Source: Prado023 sp963774745
Lineage (GTDB): Bacteria; Actinomycetota; Actinomycetes; S36-B12; CAIYMF01
NCBI GenBank assembly: GCA_963774745.1
Contig: CAVZGE010000003.1
Coordinates: forward strand, 310,001 to 374,000
DNA: 64,000 nt
Reading direction: 5' to 3'
Shown here: piece by piece, positions 8,522 through 16,490 of the stretch
How the letters are laid out: each line of letters starts with the position of its first letter
How positions within the stretch are numbered: the stretch's first letter is position 1
Notes under the pieces: model-generated
The model's database searches: none
Told to the model about the DNA's origin: nothing
The model's input: the letters and a program-made list of their open reading frames with translations, nothing else
Translations under genes and position numbers: made by a program

Positions 8522-10186
8522 ATGACCCCCGACGCCCTGGCCGCCCTCGTCTCGGCCTCCGTGACCGATCTCATCGAGCAGCACAAGCTGTGCCTGCCGA
8601 AGGGGTACCGCGTCAACGCCACCGTCGAGCGTCCCAAGAACCGTGAGCACGGCGACTACGCCACGAATGTCGCGATGACCCTGGCCAAGCCGGCCCACAC
8701 GCCACCGCGCGCCATCGGCGAGATGCTCGCGGCACAGCTCTCGTCGAGTCCCGCGATCGCGCACGCGGAGGTCGCCGGCCCCGGATTCGTCAACATCACG
8801 CTCGAGGCCGCCAGCCAGGGCGAGGTCGCCTCGCGGATCGTGGTCGAGGGGGCCCACTACGGGCAGGGCACCAGCCAGCACGGGCGCTGGATCAACATCG
8901 AGTTCATCTCCGCGAACCCGACCGGTCCGATCCACCTGGGGCACACGCGCTGGGCGGCCGTCGGGGATGCGATCGCCCGGGTGCTGGCCGCGCAGGGCGC
9001 GGACGTGACCCGCGAGTTCTACATCAACGACCGGGGCGTGCAGCTGGATCGCTTCGGCGAGTCGATCATGAACGCCGCACACGGGCGGCCGGCACCGGAT
9101 CAGGGGTATCACGGCGGCTACATCAAGGACATCGCTGCGGAGATCGTGGCCAACGACTCCGGCATCGTGAAGCTGCCCGTCGACGAGCAGCTCGTGATCT
9201 TCCGTGAGCTCGGCTACCGGACCATGCTCGAGGCCCAGCAGGAGAGCCTGACCCGCTTCGCCACGCACTTCGACGTCTGGTACTCCGAGCGCACCCTGCA
9301 CGAGTCGGGCGCCGTCGAGAACGCCTTCGTCAAGCTGCGCGAGCAGGGGCACATGTACGAGGCAGACGGTGCCGTCTGGCTGCGCACGAGCGACTTCGAC
9401 GACGACAAGGACCGCGTCCTGGTCAAGGCCGACGGCGAGCTGACCTACTTCGCCTCCGACACGGCCTACTACGTCGACAAGCGCAACCGCGGGGCCGACC
9501 TGTGCATCTACCTGCTCGGCGCCGACCACCACGGCTACGTCAACCGGCTGCGCGCGGTCGCCGCGTGCGCCGGGGACGACCCCGACACCACCATCGAGGT
9601 CCTCATCGGGCAGCTGGTCAAGATGGTCAAGGGCGGCGAGGAGGTCCGGCTGAGCAAGCGCGCGGGGAACATCATCACGATCGACGACCTCGTCGACGAG
9701 GTGGGCACCGACGCCGCGCGCTACTCGTTGATCCGCTACCCGGTGGACTCGCCGCTGGTCCTGGACGTGGACCTGCTGCTGAAGCGGACCAACGACAACC
9801 CCGTCTACTACGTGCAGTACGGCTCGGCCCGGATCGCCTCCGTGCTGCGCAACGCCGCGGAGCTGGGCATCGACTGGCGCAACTCGGCGTTCGACCCCGC
9901 CCTGCTGGCCAGCGAGCGGGAGAACGACCTGCTCGGGGTCCTGGCCGAGTTCCCGCGGGTGGTCGCCAGCGCCGCCGAGCTGCGCGAGCCGCATCGGATC
10001 GCGCGGTACCTGGAGCGCCTGGCGACCGCGTACCACCGCTTCTACGACGTGTGCCGGGTCCTGCCGATGGGCGAGGAGCCGGTCGAGCCGCTGAACATCG
10101 CGCGCCTGTGGTTGTGCGCCGCCTCACGCCAGGTGCTGGTGAACGGGCTGGGCCTGCTGGGGGTCTCCGCGCCCGAGCGGATGTAG
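8522..10186 (+). CDS. argS: Arginyl-tRNA synthetase
   Basis: Class I aminoacyl-tRNA synthetase that charges tRNA-Arg, cytoplasmic, 554 aa, normal length. The N-terminal additional domain is followed by the nucleotide-binding NPTGPIHLGHTR with HLGH at 138-141, the KMSK-equivalent loop RLSKRAG (about 376-382), and the C-terminal helical anticodon domain (DALR-type) ending in LGVSAPERM. ATG 8522 is chosen because the conserved N terminus (MTPDALAALV...) begins there and a -10 box lies just upstream; the open frame runs back to 7793 through the tRNA and transporter genes and cannot be coding there. The frameshifted YihY gene starts 4 bp downstream. Confidence 0.97.
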   Translation: MTPDALAALVSASVTDLIEQHKLCLPKGYRVNATVERPKNREHGDYATNVAMTLAKPAHTPPRAIGEMLAAQLSSSPAIAHAEVAGPGFVNITLEAASQGEVASRIVVEGAHYGQGTSQHGRWINIEFISANPTGPIHLGHTRWAAVGDAIARVLAAQGADVTREFYINDRGVQLDRFGESIMNAAHGRPAPDQGYHGGYIKDIAAEIVANDSGIVKLPVDEQLVIFRELGYRTMLEAQQESLTRFATHFDVWYSERTLHESGAVENAFVKLREQGHMYEADGAVWLRTSDFDDDKDRVLVKADGELTYFASDTAYYVDKRNRGADLCIYLLGADHHGYVNRLRAVAACAGDDPDTTIEVLIGQLVKMVKGGEEVRLSKRAGNIITIDDLVDEVGTDAARYSLIRYPVDSPLVLDVDLLLKRTNDNPVYYVQYGSARIASVLRNAAELGIDWRNSAFDPALLASERENDLLGVLAEFPRVVASAAELREPHRIARYLERLATAYHRFYDVCRVLPMGEEPVEPLNIARLWLCAASRQVLVNGLGLLGVSAPERM

Positions 10187-10189
10187 CCG

Positions 10190-11189
10190 GTGACTGGTCC
10201 GGGGCGGCCGGGCGATCCGGGGGAACCGCCGGAGCCGGCCGAGCGGGTCCGCGAGGAGGGTGGCTCGCCGGCGCTCGTGCGCTGGACCGAGCGGATCGAC
10301 GACCGCGCACCCGAGGCCGGCGACCAGGTCGGCTTCTGGGTCGCGGTCTACGCCCGCTTCACCCGGCACCGGGGGTCGGTGCTGGCCGGTGGGCTGGCCT
10401 TCTTCGCGCTGCTGTCGCTGGTGCCCGCGGTGCTCTCCCTGGGTGCGGTCGTTGCCATGTTCCTCGACCCGGCGCGGTTCGTGGCCAGTGTCGAGGACGC
10501 CTTCGCGTCGAACCCGGAGTCTCCTTGTCGCCCTGCAGCCGTTCCTCGACCAGATCGCCGCCCTGAGCCCCACGCGTCCCGGCTCCCTCGGCCTGGCCGG
10601 GATCGTCGGATTCGTGCTCTCGCTGTACGCGGCCAGCCGCTTCGTGTACGTGGGGCGCCAGGTCCTGGACATCGCCTTCGAGCTGGAGCCGCAGTACCCG
10701 AGCCTGCTCAGCCGGGCGATCGCGGTCCTGATCACGCTGGTGACGGAGGTGGTCATCATCGCGGGAGTGGTCGCCCTGACGCTGGTCCCGCGGCTCCTGG
10801 ACGCCCTCGGCGTGGGGGAGACGTGGAGCCAGGGGATGCGCTACGCCCGCGGACCGGCGGCCGTCGTGGCCATCTACCTGATGCTGACCGCGGCCATGCG
10901 CTTCGGGATCCGCGCCCGCCGCGCGGTGGGCTGGCTCAACGTCGGTGCCGCGCTGGGCACCGTGCTGATCGTGCTCGGGACCGTGGGCCTGGGCTGGTAC
11001 CTGTCGGTCTCCTCGACCTACTCCCAGATCGTGGCGGTCCTCGGCGGCGTGATCGCGCTGGAGATCTGGCTGTACCTGATCGGCCTGGCCATCGTCGGAT
11101 CTGCGGAGATCGAGGGGATGCGCCTCGGCTTCCGTCGTCGCGACGTGGGGCCCCCGCAGGATCTCCCGACGAGCGCGGAACCTGCCTGA
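10190..11189 (+). pseudogene. YihY/BrkB-family membrane protein, frame broken by a +1 shift
   Basis: The first part (GTG 10190 to about 10516) encodes a proline-rich cytoplasmic N terminus and a first transmembrane helix (LAGGLAFFALLSLVPAVLSL), typical of the YihY/UPF0761 family. The rest, in the next frame, encodes LLVALQPFLDQIAAL and further helices to the stop at 11189. The junction is near CCCGGAGTC (10513-10521); removal of one G would restore NPSLLVAL across it. Restored length is about 332 aa, the family norm, with about six helices. Function of the family is poorly defined (inner-membrane protein once called RNase BN). The conserved sequence on both sides argues for a sequencing error rather than an old pseudogene. 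Confidence 0.75.
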
Positions 11190-11265
11190 CGCGCTCGGGA
11201 TCCCGACCGTCCCGGGGAACCCGTGGGGGTTGCCCGGGTTCGCCACCGCGGGGGTGGGTTCGCCC

Positions 11266-11271
11266 TAGGAT
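11266..11271 (+). promoter_or_regulatory. -10 box TAGGAT of lysA, leaderless spacing
   Basis: TAGGAT lies 6 nt before the lysA ATG at 11278, with no Shine-Dalgarno between them. Confidence 0.5.
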
Positions 11272-11277
11272 CACGCC

Positions 11278-12708
11278 ATGCGCGCACATCCCGCCGGCCC
11301 GATGCACGGCGACTACGCCCAAGCCGCCTCGATCCCGGCCGTCCCCGATGCCGGCCTCATGGCCCGGATCGACCCGCAGATCTGGCCGGCGACGGCCCGC
11401 CGCGATGCCACCGGGACGCTGGTGATCGGGGGGGTGTCCGTCCGCGACCTCGCTGCGACCCATGGGACTCCGGCGCTGATCCTCGACGAGGCCGACTTCC
11501 GCGCCCGCGCCGCCGCGTTCCAGTCGGCCTACAGCGACCGCGACGTCCCGGGCAGCGTGTCGTTCGCGGGCAAGTCCTTCCTGAGCGCGACCACCGTCCG
11601 GTGGCTGGCCGAGGAGGGCCTCGGCCTGGATGTGTGCACCGGTGGTGAGCTGGCCCTGGCCTGTGCAGCCGGGTTCCCGGCCGAGCGGATCAGCCTGCAC
11701 GGCAACAACAAGGACGACGCCGAGCTGCGAGCCGGCCTCCGCGCCGGGGTGGGCCGCTACGTCATCGACTCACTCGAGGAGGTCGACCGGCTGGCCGACC
11801 TCGCGGGCGCTGCGGGAGTGGTCGCCGACGTGCTGGTCCGGGTCACGACCGGGGTCGAGGCACACACCCACGAGTTCATCGCCACGGCCCACGAGGACCA
11901 GAAGTTCGGCCTCTCCCTGACCTCCGGTGCCGCCCGCGAGGCGGTCCTGGCCGTGACCAGGCGGCCCGAGCTCCGCCTGGTCGGCATCCACAGCCACATC
12001 GGGTCCCAGATCTTCAACACGTCCGGCTTCGAGGTGGCCGCCCACCGCGTGGTCGGGTTCATCGCCGACCTGCGCGCGGATGCGGGCATCTCGGTCGCCG
12101 AGCTCAACCTCGGCGGCGGCATGGGCATCGCGTACCTGCCGACCGACGACCCGGTGGCGCCCGTCGGGATGGCTGAGGCCCTGCGGGTGATCGTGGCCGG
12201 CGAGTGCGCCCGGCGCGGGATCGAGGTGCCGCTGATCGCGGTCGAGCCGGGCCGGGCCATCGTCGGCCCCAGCATGGTCACCCTCTACGAGGTGGGCACG
12301 ATCAAGCCGGTCGAGTACCGGACCGGAGCCTGGCGCACGTACGTCTCGGTCGACGGCGGGATGAGCGACAACATCCGCACCGCGCTCTACGACGCCGACT
12401 ACACGGTCGTCCTGGCCTCCCGGGTGTCCTCGGCGCCGGCGATGCTCACCCGCATCGTCGGCAAGCACTGCGAGTCCGGCGACATCGTGGTCCGTGACGC
12501 GTGGTTGCCCTCCGACCTCGCCCGCGGGGACCTGCTGGCCGTGGCGTCCACCGGCGCGTACTGCCGGGCGATGGCCTCCAACTACAACATGATCGCCCGG
12601 CCCCCCGTGGTGTCGGTGCGCGGGGGCGTGGACCGGATCGTGCTGCGCCGCGAGACCGAGGCGGACCTCTTCGCCCTCGACGCCGGGCTGGTCGACGCAC
12701 CCGACTGA
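11278..12708 (+). CDS. lysA: Diaminopimelate decarboxylase
   Basis: PLP enzyme that converts meso-diaminopimelate to L-lysine plus CO2, the last lysine step; cytoplasmic, 476 aa. Fold-type III barrel features are FAGKS with the PLP Lys at residue 99, GIHSHIGSQ with the phosphate-side His, LNLGGGMGIAY glycine loop, EPGRAIVG, and the second-domain CESGD with the active-site Cys donated to the other subunit. An N-terminal extension of about 55 residues precedes the core, as in other actinobacterial LysA. Upstream of hom-thrC-thrB in the standard actinobacterial order, but separated from hom by a palindromic element. Confidence 0.96.
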   Translation: MRAHPAGPMHGDYAQAASIPAVPDAGLMARIDPQIWPATARRDATGTLVIGGVSVRDLAATHGTPALILDEADFRARAAAFQSAYSDRDVPGSVSFAGKSFLSATTVRWLAEEGLGLDVCTGGELALACAAGFPAERISLHGNNKDDAELRAGLRAGVGRYVIDSLEEVDRLADLAGAAGVVADVLVRVTTGVEAHTHEFIATAHEDQKFGLSLTSGAAREAVLAVTRRPELRLVGIHSHIGSQIFNTSGFEVAAHRVVGFIADLRADAGISVAELNLGGGMGIAYLPTDDPVAPVGMAEALRVIVAGECARRGIEVPLIAVEPGRAIVGPSMVTLYEVGTIKPVEYRTGAWRTYVSVDGGMSDNIRTALYDADYTVVLASRVSSAPAMLTRIVGKHCESGDIVVRDAWLPSDLARGDLLAVASTGAYCRAMASNYNMIARPPVVSVRGGVDRIVLRRETEADLFALDAGLVDAPD

Positions 12709-12724
12709 CTGGCGCGACGGCGTG

Positions 12725-12765
12725 TGCTGTCGATTCGGACCTTGGCAGCGTCGGAATCGACAGCA
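12725..12765. terminator. Palindromic hairpin element, copy A (lysA-hom gap)
   Basis: Arms TGCTGTCGATTCGGAC (12725-12740) and GTCGGAATCGACAGCA (12750-12765) form a 16-bp stem with one mismatch and a 9-nt loop, 16 bp after the lysA stop. There is no T-run. It is the same element as the one at 43878-43928, with a compensated base pair between the two copies. Rest of the 12709-12883 gap: no gene seen. Confidence 0.6.
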
Positions 12766-12883
12766 TGTGGGGCACTCGGGTCGTCAGCGAGTCGGGCGCA
12801 CCCGCGCTCGTGAGAGAATCTGGGCGCGTCCAGCCGCGCCGTTCTCCGCGGGGGACACGTCCCGACCAGCAAGGAGTTGCGTC

Positions 12884-14188
12884 ATGGCACCGCCCCCCGA
12901 GAAGTTGTCCGTCGTCGTGCTCGGCGGCGGGACCGTGGGAGCCCAGGTGGTGCGGCTGCTCGAGGAGCAGGCCGACCACCTCGCGGCCCGCGTGGGGGCC
13001 CGCCTGGTCGTGACCGGCGTGGGCGTGCGCGACGTGGCGCGCGAGCGTCCGGGCATCCGACCCGAGCTGCTCAGCGCCGACCTGCAGGCCCTGCTGGACA
13101 CCGACCCGGACCTCGTCGTGGAGCTCATGGGTGGCATCGAGCCGGCCAGGGAGCTGATCCTGCGGGCCCTCAAGGGCGGGGCCTCGGTCGTCACCGCGAA
13201 CAAGGCGCTGATCGCCACCGAGGGGGCTGCGCTGCACGCCGCAGCCGGGGAGGCCGGCGTCGACCTGTCCTACGAAGCGGCCGTGGCCGGGGCGATCCCG
13301 CTGCTGCGCCCGTTGCGCGAGTCGCTGGCGGGTGACCGGATCCGCCGCGTCCTGGGCATCGTGAACGGCACCACCAACTACATCCTGACCCAGATGGAGT
13401 CCTCAGGAATGTCCTTCGCGGCGGCCCTGGCCGAGGCCCAGGCGCTGGGCTACGCCGAGGCCGACCCGACGGCCGACGTCGAGGGCCTCGACGCCGCCGC
13501 GAAGGCGGCCATCCTGGCCTCGATCGCCTTCCACACCCGCGTCACGCTCGCCGATGTGGACGTCGAGGGCATCACGGCGATCTCGGCGCAGGATGTCGCT
13601 GCCGCCGACGAGATGGGCTACGACATCAAGCTGCTGGCGATCGCTGAGCTCATCGAGGAGTCTGCGGGCACGGGGGTCAGCGTGCGCGTGCATCCCACGC
13701 TCGTGCCCCGGACCCATCCACTGGCGGGGGTCCGGGACGCGTTCAATGCCGTCTTCATCGAGGCCGACGCCGCAGGTCAGGTGATGTTCTACGGCCGCGG
13801 GGCAGGGGGCGCCCCAACCGCCAGCGCCGTGCTCGGCGACATCGTGACCGCCGCACGCAACCGGGTCACCGGGTCCACCGGGCCGGGGGAGTCCGCCTAC
13901 GCGCAGCTGCCGGTCCTGCCCATGGGAGCGGCCACGACCGCGTACTTCGTCCACCTGCAGGTGCTGGACCGCCCGGGTGTGCTGGCCGGAGTCGCCGGGG
14001 TGTTCGCCGCTCACGGTGCCAGCATCCGGAGCATGACCCAGAAGGGCGAGGGCGACCAGGCTGAGCTGCTGATCCTGACCCATCCGGGTCGCGAGGCAGA
14101 CCTGGCGGCGACCGTCGCGCAGTTGCGGGACCTGGACTACGTCGACGAGGTCGTCGGGTTCATGCGGGTGATCGGGGCAGCGCAGTGA
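12884..14188 (+). CDS. hom: Homoserine dehydrogenase with C-terminal ACT domain
   Basis: NAD(P)H-dependent reduction of aspartate semialdehyde to homoserine, first committed step to threonine and methionine; 434 aa. Rossmann motif VVVLGGGTVGAQVV at the N terminus, TANKALIA, and the catalytic-domain signature GIVNGTTNYILTQM are present. The C-terminal ACT domain (FVHLQVLDRPGVLAGVAGVF) is the usual site of threonine feedback control. ATG 12884 has AAGGAG 7 nt upstream. It overlaps thrC by 4 bp (GTGA), so hom-thrC-thrB are translationally coupled. Confidence 0.97.
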   Translation: MAPPPEKLSVVVLGGGTVGAQVVRLLEEQADHLAARVGARLVVTGVGVRDVARERPGIRPELLSADLQALLDTDPDLVVELMGGIEPARELILRALKGGASVVTANKALIATEGAALHAAAGEAGVDLSYEAAVAGAIPLLRPLRESLAGDRIRRVLGIVNGTTNYILTQMESSGMSFAAALAEAQALGYAEADPTADVEGLDAAAKAAILASIAFHTRVTLADVDVEGITAISAQDVAAADEMGYDIKLLAIAELIEESAGTGVSVRVHPTLVPRTHPLAGVRDAFNAVFIEADAAGQVMFYGRGAGGAPTASAVLGDIVTAARNRVTGSTGPGESAYAQLPVLPMGAATTAYFVHLQVLDRPGVLAGVAGVFAAHGASIRSMTQKGEGDQAELLILTHPGREADLAATVAQLRDLDYVDEVVGFMRVIGAAQ

Positions 14189-15276
14189 GCGCCGCGGCGA
14201 GCCTGCGGGCGGGGGGAGCCCGGCCGTGGCGTGGCGTCATCACGGAGTACCGCGCACGGATGCCGCTGCCCGACGGCGCGCCGGTGATCACCCTCTGCGA
14301 GGGCGGCACGCCACTGGTGGAGTCCGGCTGGCTCTCCGAGCTGACCGGCTGCCGGGTGCTGCTGAAGTTCGACGGCGGCAACCCGACGGGATCGTTCAAG
14401 GACCGCGGGATGACCATGGCCATCTCCATGGCCGCCCACGAGGGCGCGCAGGCAGTCATCTGCGCGTCGACCGGGAACACCTCAGCCTCGGCGGCCGCCT
14501 ATGCTGCGAAGGCGGGGATGACCCCGGCGGTGCTGGTGCCCGCAGGCAAGATCGCCATGGGCAAGCTCGCCCAGGCCATTGCCCACGGTGGGCAGCTGCT
14601 GCAGCTCGACGGCAACTTCGACGACTGCCTGAGGCTGGCCCGCGAGCTGTCCGACGCGTATCCGGTCGCGCTGGTGAACTCGGTCAACCCGGCCCGGATC
14701 GAGGGTCAGAAGAGCGCGGCGTTCGAGATCGTCGACACCCTCGGGGACGCCCCGGACATCCACGTCCTGCCCGTGGGGAACGCGGGCAACATCACGGCCT
14801 ACTGGAAGGGCTACCGCGAGTACGCCCGCGATGACCTGGCCACGCGGACCCCCCGGATGTGGGGCTTCCAGGCCGAGGGGGCGGCGCCCATCGTGCGCGG
14901 CGCCCCGGTGGCAGACCCCGAGACGATCGCCACGGCGATCCGCATCGGCAACCCCGCATCCTGGGAGTTCGCCGTGGCCGCCCGGGACGAGTCCGGTGGC
15001 CGGATCGACATGGTCAGCGACGACCAGATCCTCGAGGCGCACCTGGCCCTGGCCGCGCGCGACGGGCTGTACTGCGAGCCGGCCTCTGCGGCGTCGGTCG
15101 CGGGGCTGGTCGCCACGCAGGCGCGTGGTGGTGTGGACCCGGGGCAGACCATCGTCTGCACGTTGACCGGCCACGGTCTCAAGGACACGCAGTGGGCGCT
15201 GGCCACGGCCGCGGACCCGACGGTGATCCCCGTGGACGTCGCCGCGGCGGCGCGCGCCCTGGGCCTGGCGGGCTGA
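14185..15276 (+). CDS. thrC: Threonine synthase
   Basis: PLP enzyme that converts O-phosphohomoserine to threonine and phosphate; 363 aa. PLP-binding Lys72 lies in GSFKDRGMTMA; ASTGNTSASAAAYA and the phosphate-binding PVGNAGNITAYWKGY loop are intact, and TGHGLKDT is near the C terminus. It is the shorter class typical of Actinobacteria. GTG 14185 overlaps the hom stop and its own TGA overlaps the thrB ATG by one base. Confidence 0.96.
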   Translation: MSAAASLRAGGARPWRGVITEYRARMPLPDGAPVITLCEGGTPLVESGWLSELTGCRVLLKFDGGNPTGSFKDRGMTMAISMAAHEGAQAVICASTGNTSASAAAYAAKAGMTPAVLVPAGKIAMGKLAQAIAHGGQLLQLDGNFDDCLRLARELSDAYPVALVNSVNPARIEGQKSAAFEIVDTLGDAPDIHVLPVGNAGNITAYWKGYREYARDDLATRTPRMWGFQAEGAAPIVRGAPVADPETIATAIRIGNPASWEFAVAARDESGGRIDMVSDDQILEAHLALAARDGLYCEPASAASVAGLVATQARGGVDPGQTIVCTLTGHGLKDTQWALATAADPTVIPVDVAAAARALGLAG

Positions 15277-16250
15277 TGCCCGCCGAGATGACCGGCGTGG
15301 CGGGCGGCAGCTCGTCATGGTCGGCGGCGTCGGGCACCGTGGTCGTGGCGGTGCCGGCGACCAGCGCGAACCTCGGCCCCGGCTTCGACTGCCTGGGCCT
15401 CGCCCTGGATCTCACCGACACGATCGCGGCTCGCTTCACCGACGGCCGGGACGTCACGGTCGAGGTGGTGGGGGAGGGTGTCGGGCGCGTTCCCAGTGAC
15501 GGCTCCAACCTGGTGGCCAGGATCGTGCGCACCGGTCTGGCGACGTTCGACGAGTCCGGGGAGCTGGCCGGACGGGGATTGGCGTTGCGCTGCACGAACG
15601 CCGTTCCGCAGAGTCGGGGGATGGGGTCGTCGGCGGCGGCGATCGTCGGCGGGCTGGCCGTGGCCGCGCACCTCGCCGGTGTCGCGGACTCGGTCTCCGA
15701 CGCGGAGATGATCGCGCTGGCCACGCGCTTGGAGGGGCACCCCGACAACGTCGCTCCCGGCGTCCTCGGCGGGGCCACGATCGCCTGGATGCAGACCGGT
15801 GAGCTGGGTCCGGTCGGACGGGCCACGCGCTTCGCCGTCCATCCGGGTGTTGCCCCGGTCCTGGTGATCCCCGCCTCGGAGGCATCGACGGCCAAGGCCC
15901 GGGGTGCACTCCCGGCGACGGTGCCCCACGGTGATGCGGCGTTCAACGCCGGACGCTCCGCGCTCCTGGTGCATGCGCTGACCAGCGACCCGGGCCTGCT
16001 CCTCGAGGCCACGGAGGATCGGCTGCACCAGCAGCAGCGTCGCTCGGTGTACCCGACGAGCATGGACCTGGTGGAGCAGCTCAGGGCATCGCGGATCCCG
16101 GCGGCCATCTCGGGCGCGGGTCCGGCCGTGATCGCCTTCGCGATCGACGGCGACGGGGGGAGCCTGGCGGCCCGGATCGCCGAGCTGGTGGGCGACACCG
16201 GCCGCGTGCTGCCGCTGGCGGTGTCCGAGCACGGCGTCAGGGTGCGGTGA
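15276..16250 (+). CDS. thrB: Homoserine kinase
   Basis: GHMP-family kinase that phosphorylates homoserine for ThrC; 324 aa. It has the N-terminal strand VVVAVPATSANLGPGFDCLG, the ATP-binding loop PQSRGMGSSAAAIVGG, and the C-terminal ISGAGPAVIAF motif. ATG 15276 overlaps the thrC stop (TGATG); ATG 15288 is possible and would remove four unconserved residues. Last gene of the hom-thrC-thrB operon. Confidence 0.95.
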   Translation: MPAEMTGVAGGSSSWSAASGTVVVAVPATSANLGPGFDCLGLALDLTDTIAARFTDGRDVTVEVVGEGVGRVPSDGSNLVARIVRTGLATFDESGELAGRGLALRCTNAVPQSRGMGSSAAAIVGGLAVAAHLAGVADSVSDAEMIALATRLEGHPDNVAPGVLGGATIAWMQTGELGPVGRATRFAVHPGVAPVLVIPASEASTAKARGALPATVPHGDAAFNAGRSALLVHALTSDPGLLLEATEDRLHQQQRRSVYPTSMDLVEQLRASRIPAAISGAGPAVIAFAIDGDGGSLAARIAELVGDTGRVLPLAVSEHGVRVR

Positions 16251-16288
16251 GCCTGCTCGTGGCTCGCCGGCATCGCCTGCGGGTCGGG

Positions 16289-16319
16289 TTCACTGCGCCG
16301 GTCACCAGGGTGCTACCGT
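16289..16319 (+). promoter_or_regulatory. Candidate rho promoter with long leader
   Basis: TTCACT (16289-16294), 19 bp, TACCGT (16314-16319). If used, the rho mRNA would carry a leader of about 165 nt, which fits the known tendency of rho genes to control their own transcription through the leader. The spacing is longer than ideal. Confidence 0.35.
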
Positions 16320-16443
16320 GTGTGCTGGATCAGCACGGTGCCACGCACGGGGTGGCCGACCGGCACCGAGTACCGAACCTCACTCCTGACGCCTGAAGCA
16401 TCTCCTCGCCGTCGCGATCCACTTCCACGGACAAGTCGTCGCC

Positions 16444-16460
16444 CGCGGCATTCAGCCGCG
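16444..16460 (+). promoter_or_regulatory. Hairpin in the rho leader
   Basis: CGCGGC, loop ATTCA, GCCGCG: a perfect 6-bp stem ending 21 nt before the rho Shine-Dalgarno. It could shape access of Rho or the ribosome to the leader. The rest of 16251-16490 shows no gene. Confidence 0.35.
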
Positions 16461-16490
16461 CAGGTGGCTCACCTCACCCCTAGGAATCAC

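Noticed and set aside
12709..12883. Threonine/methionine attenuator upstream of hom
   Set aside because: No leader peptide rich in the relevant codons and no alternative hairpins beyond the terminator-like palindrome were found.
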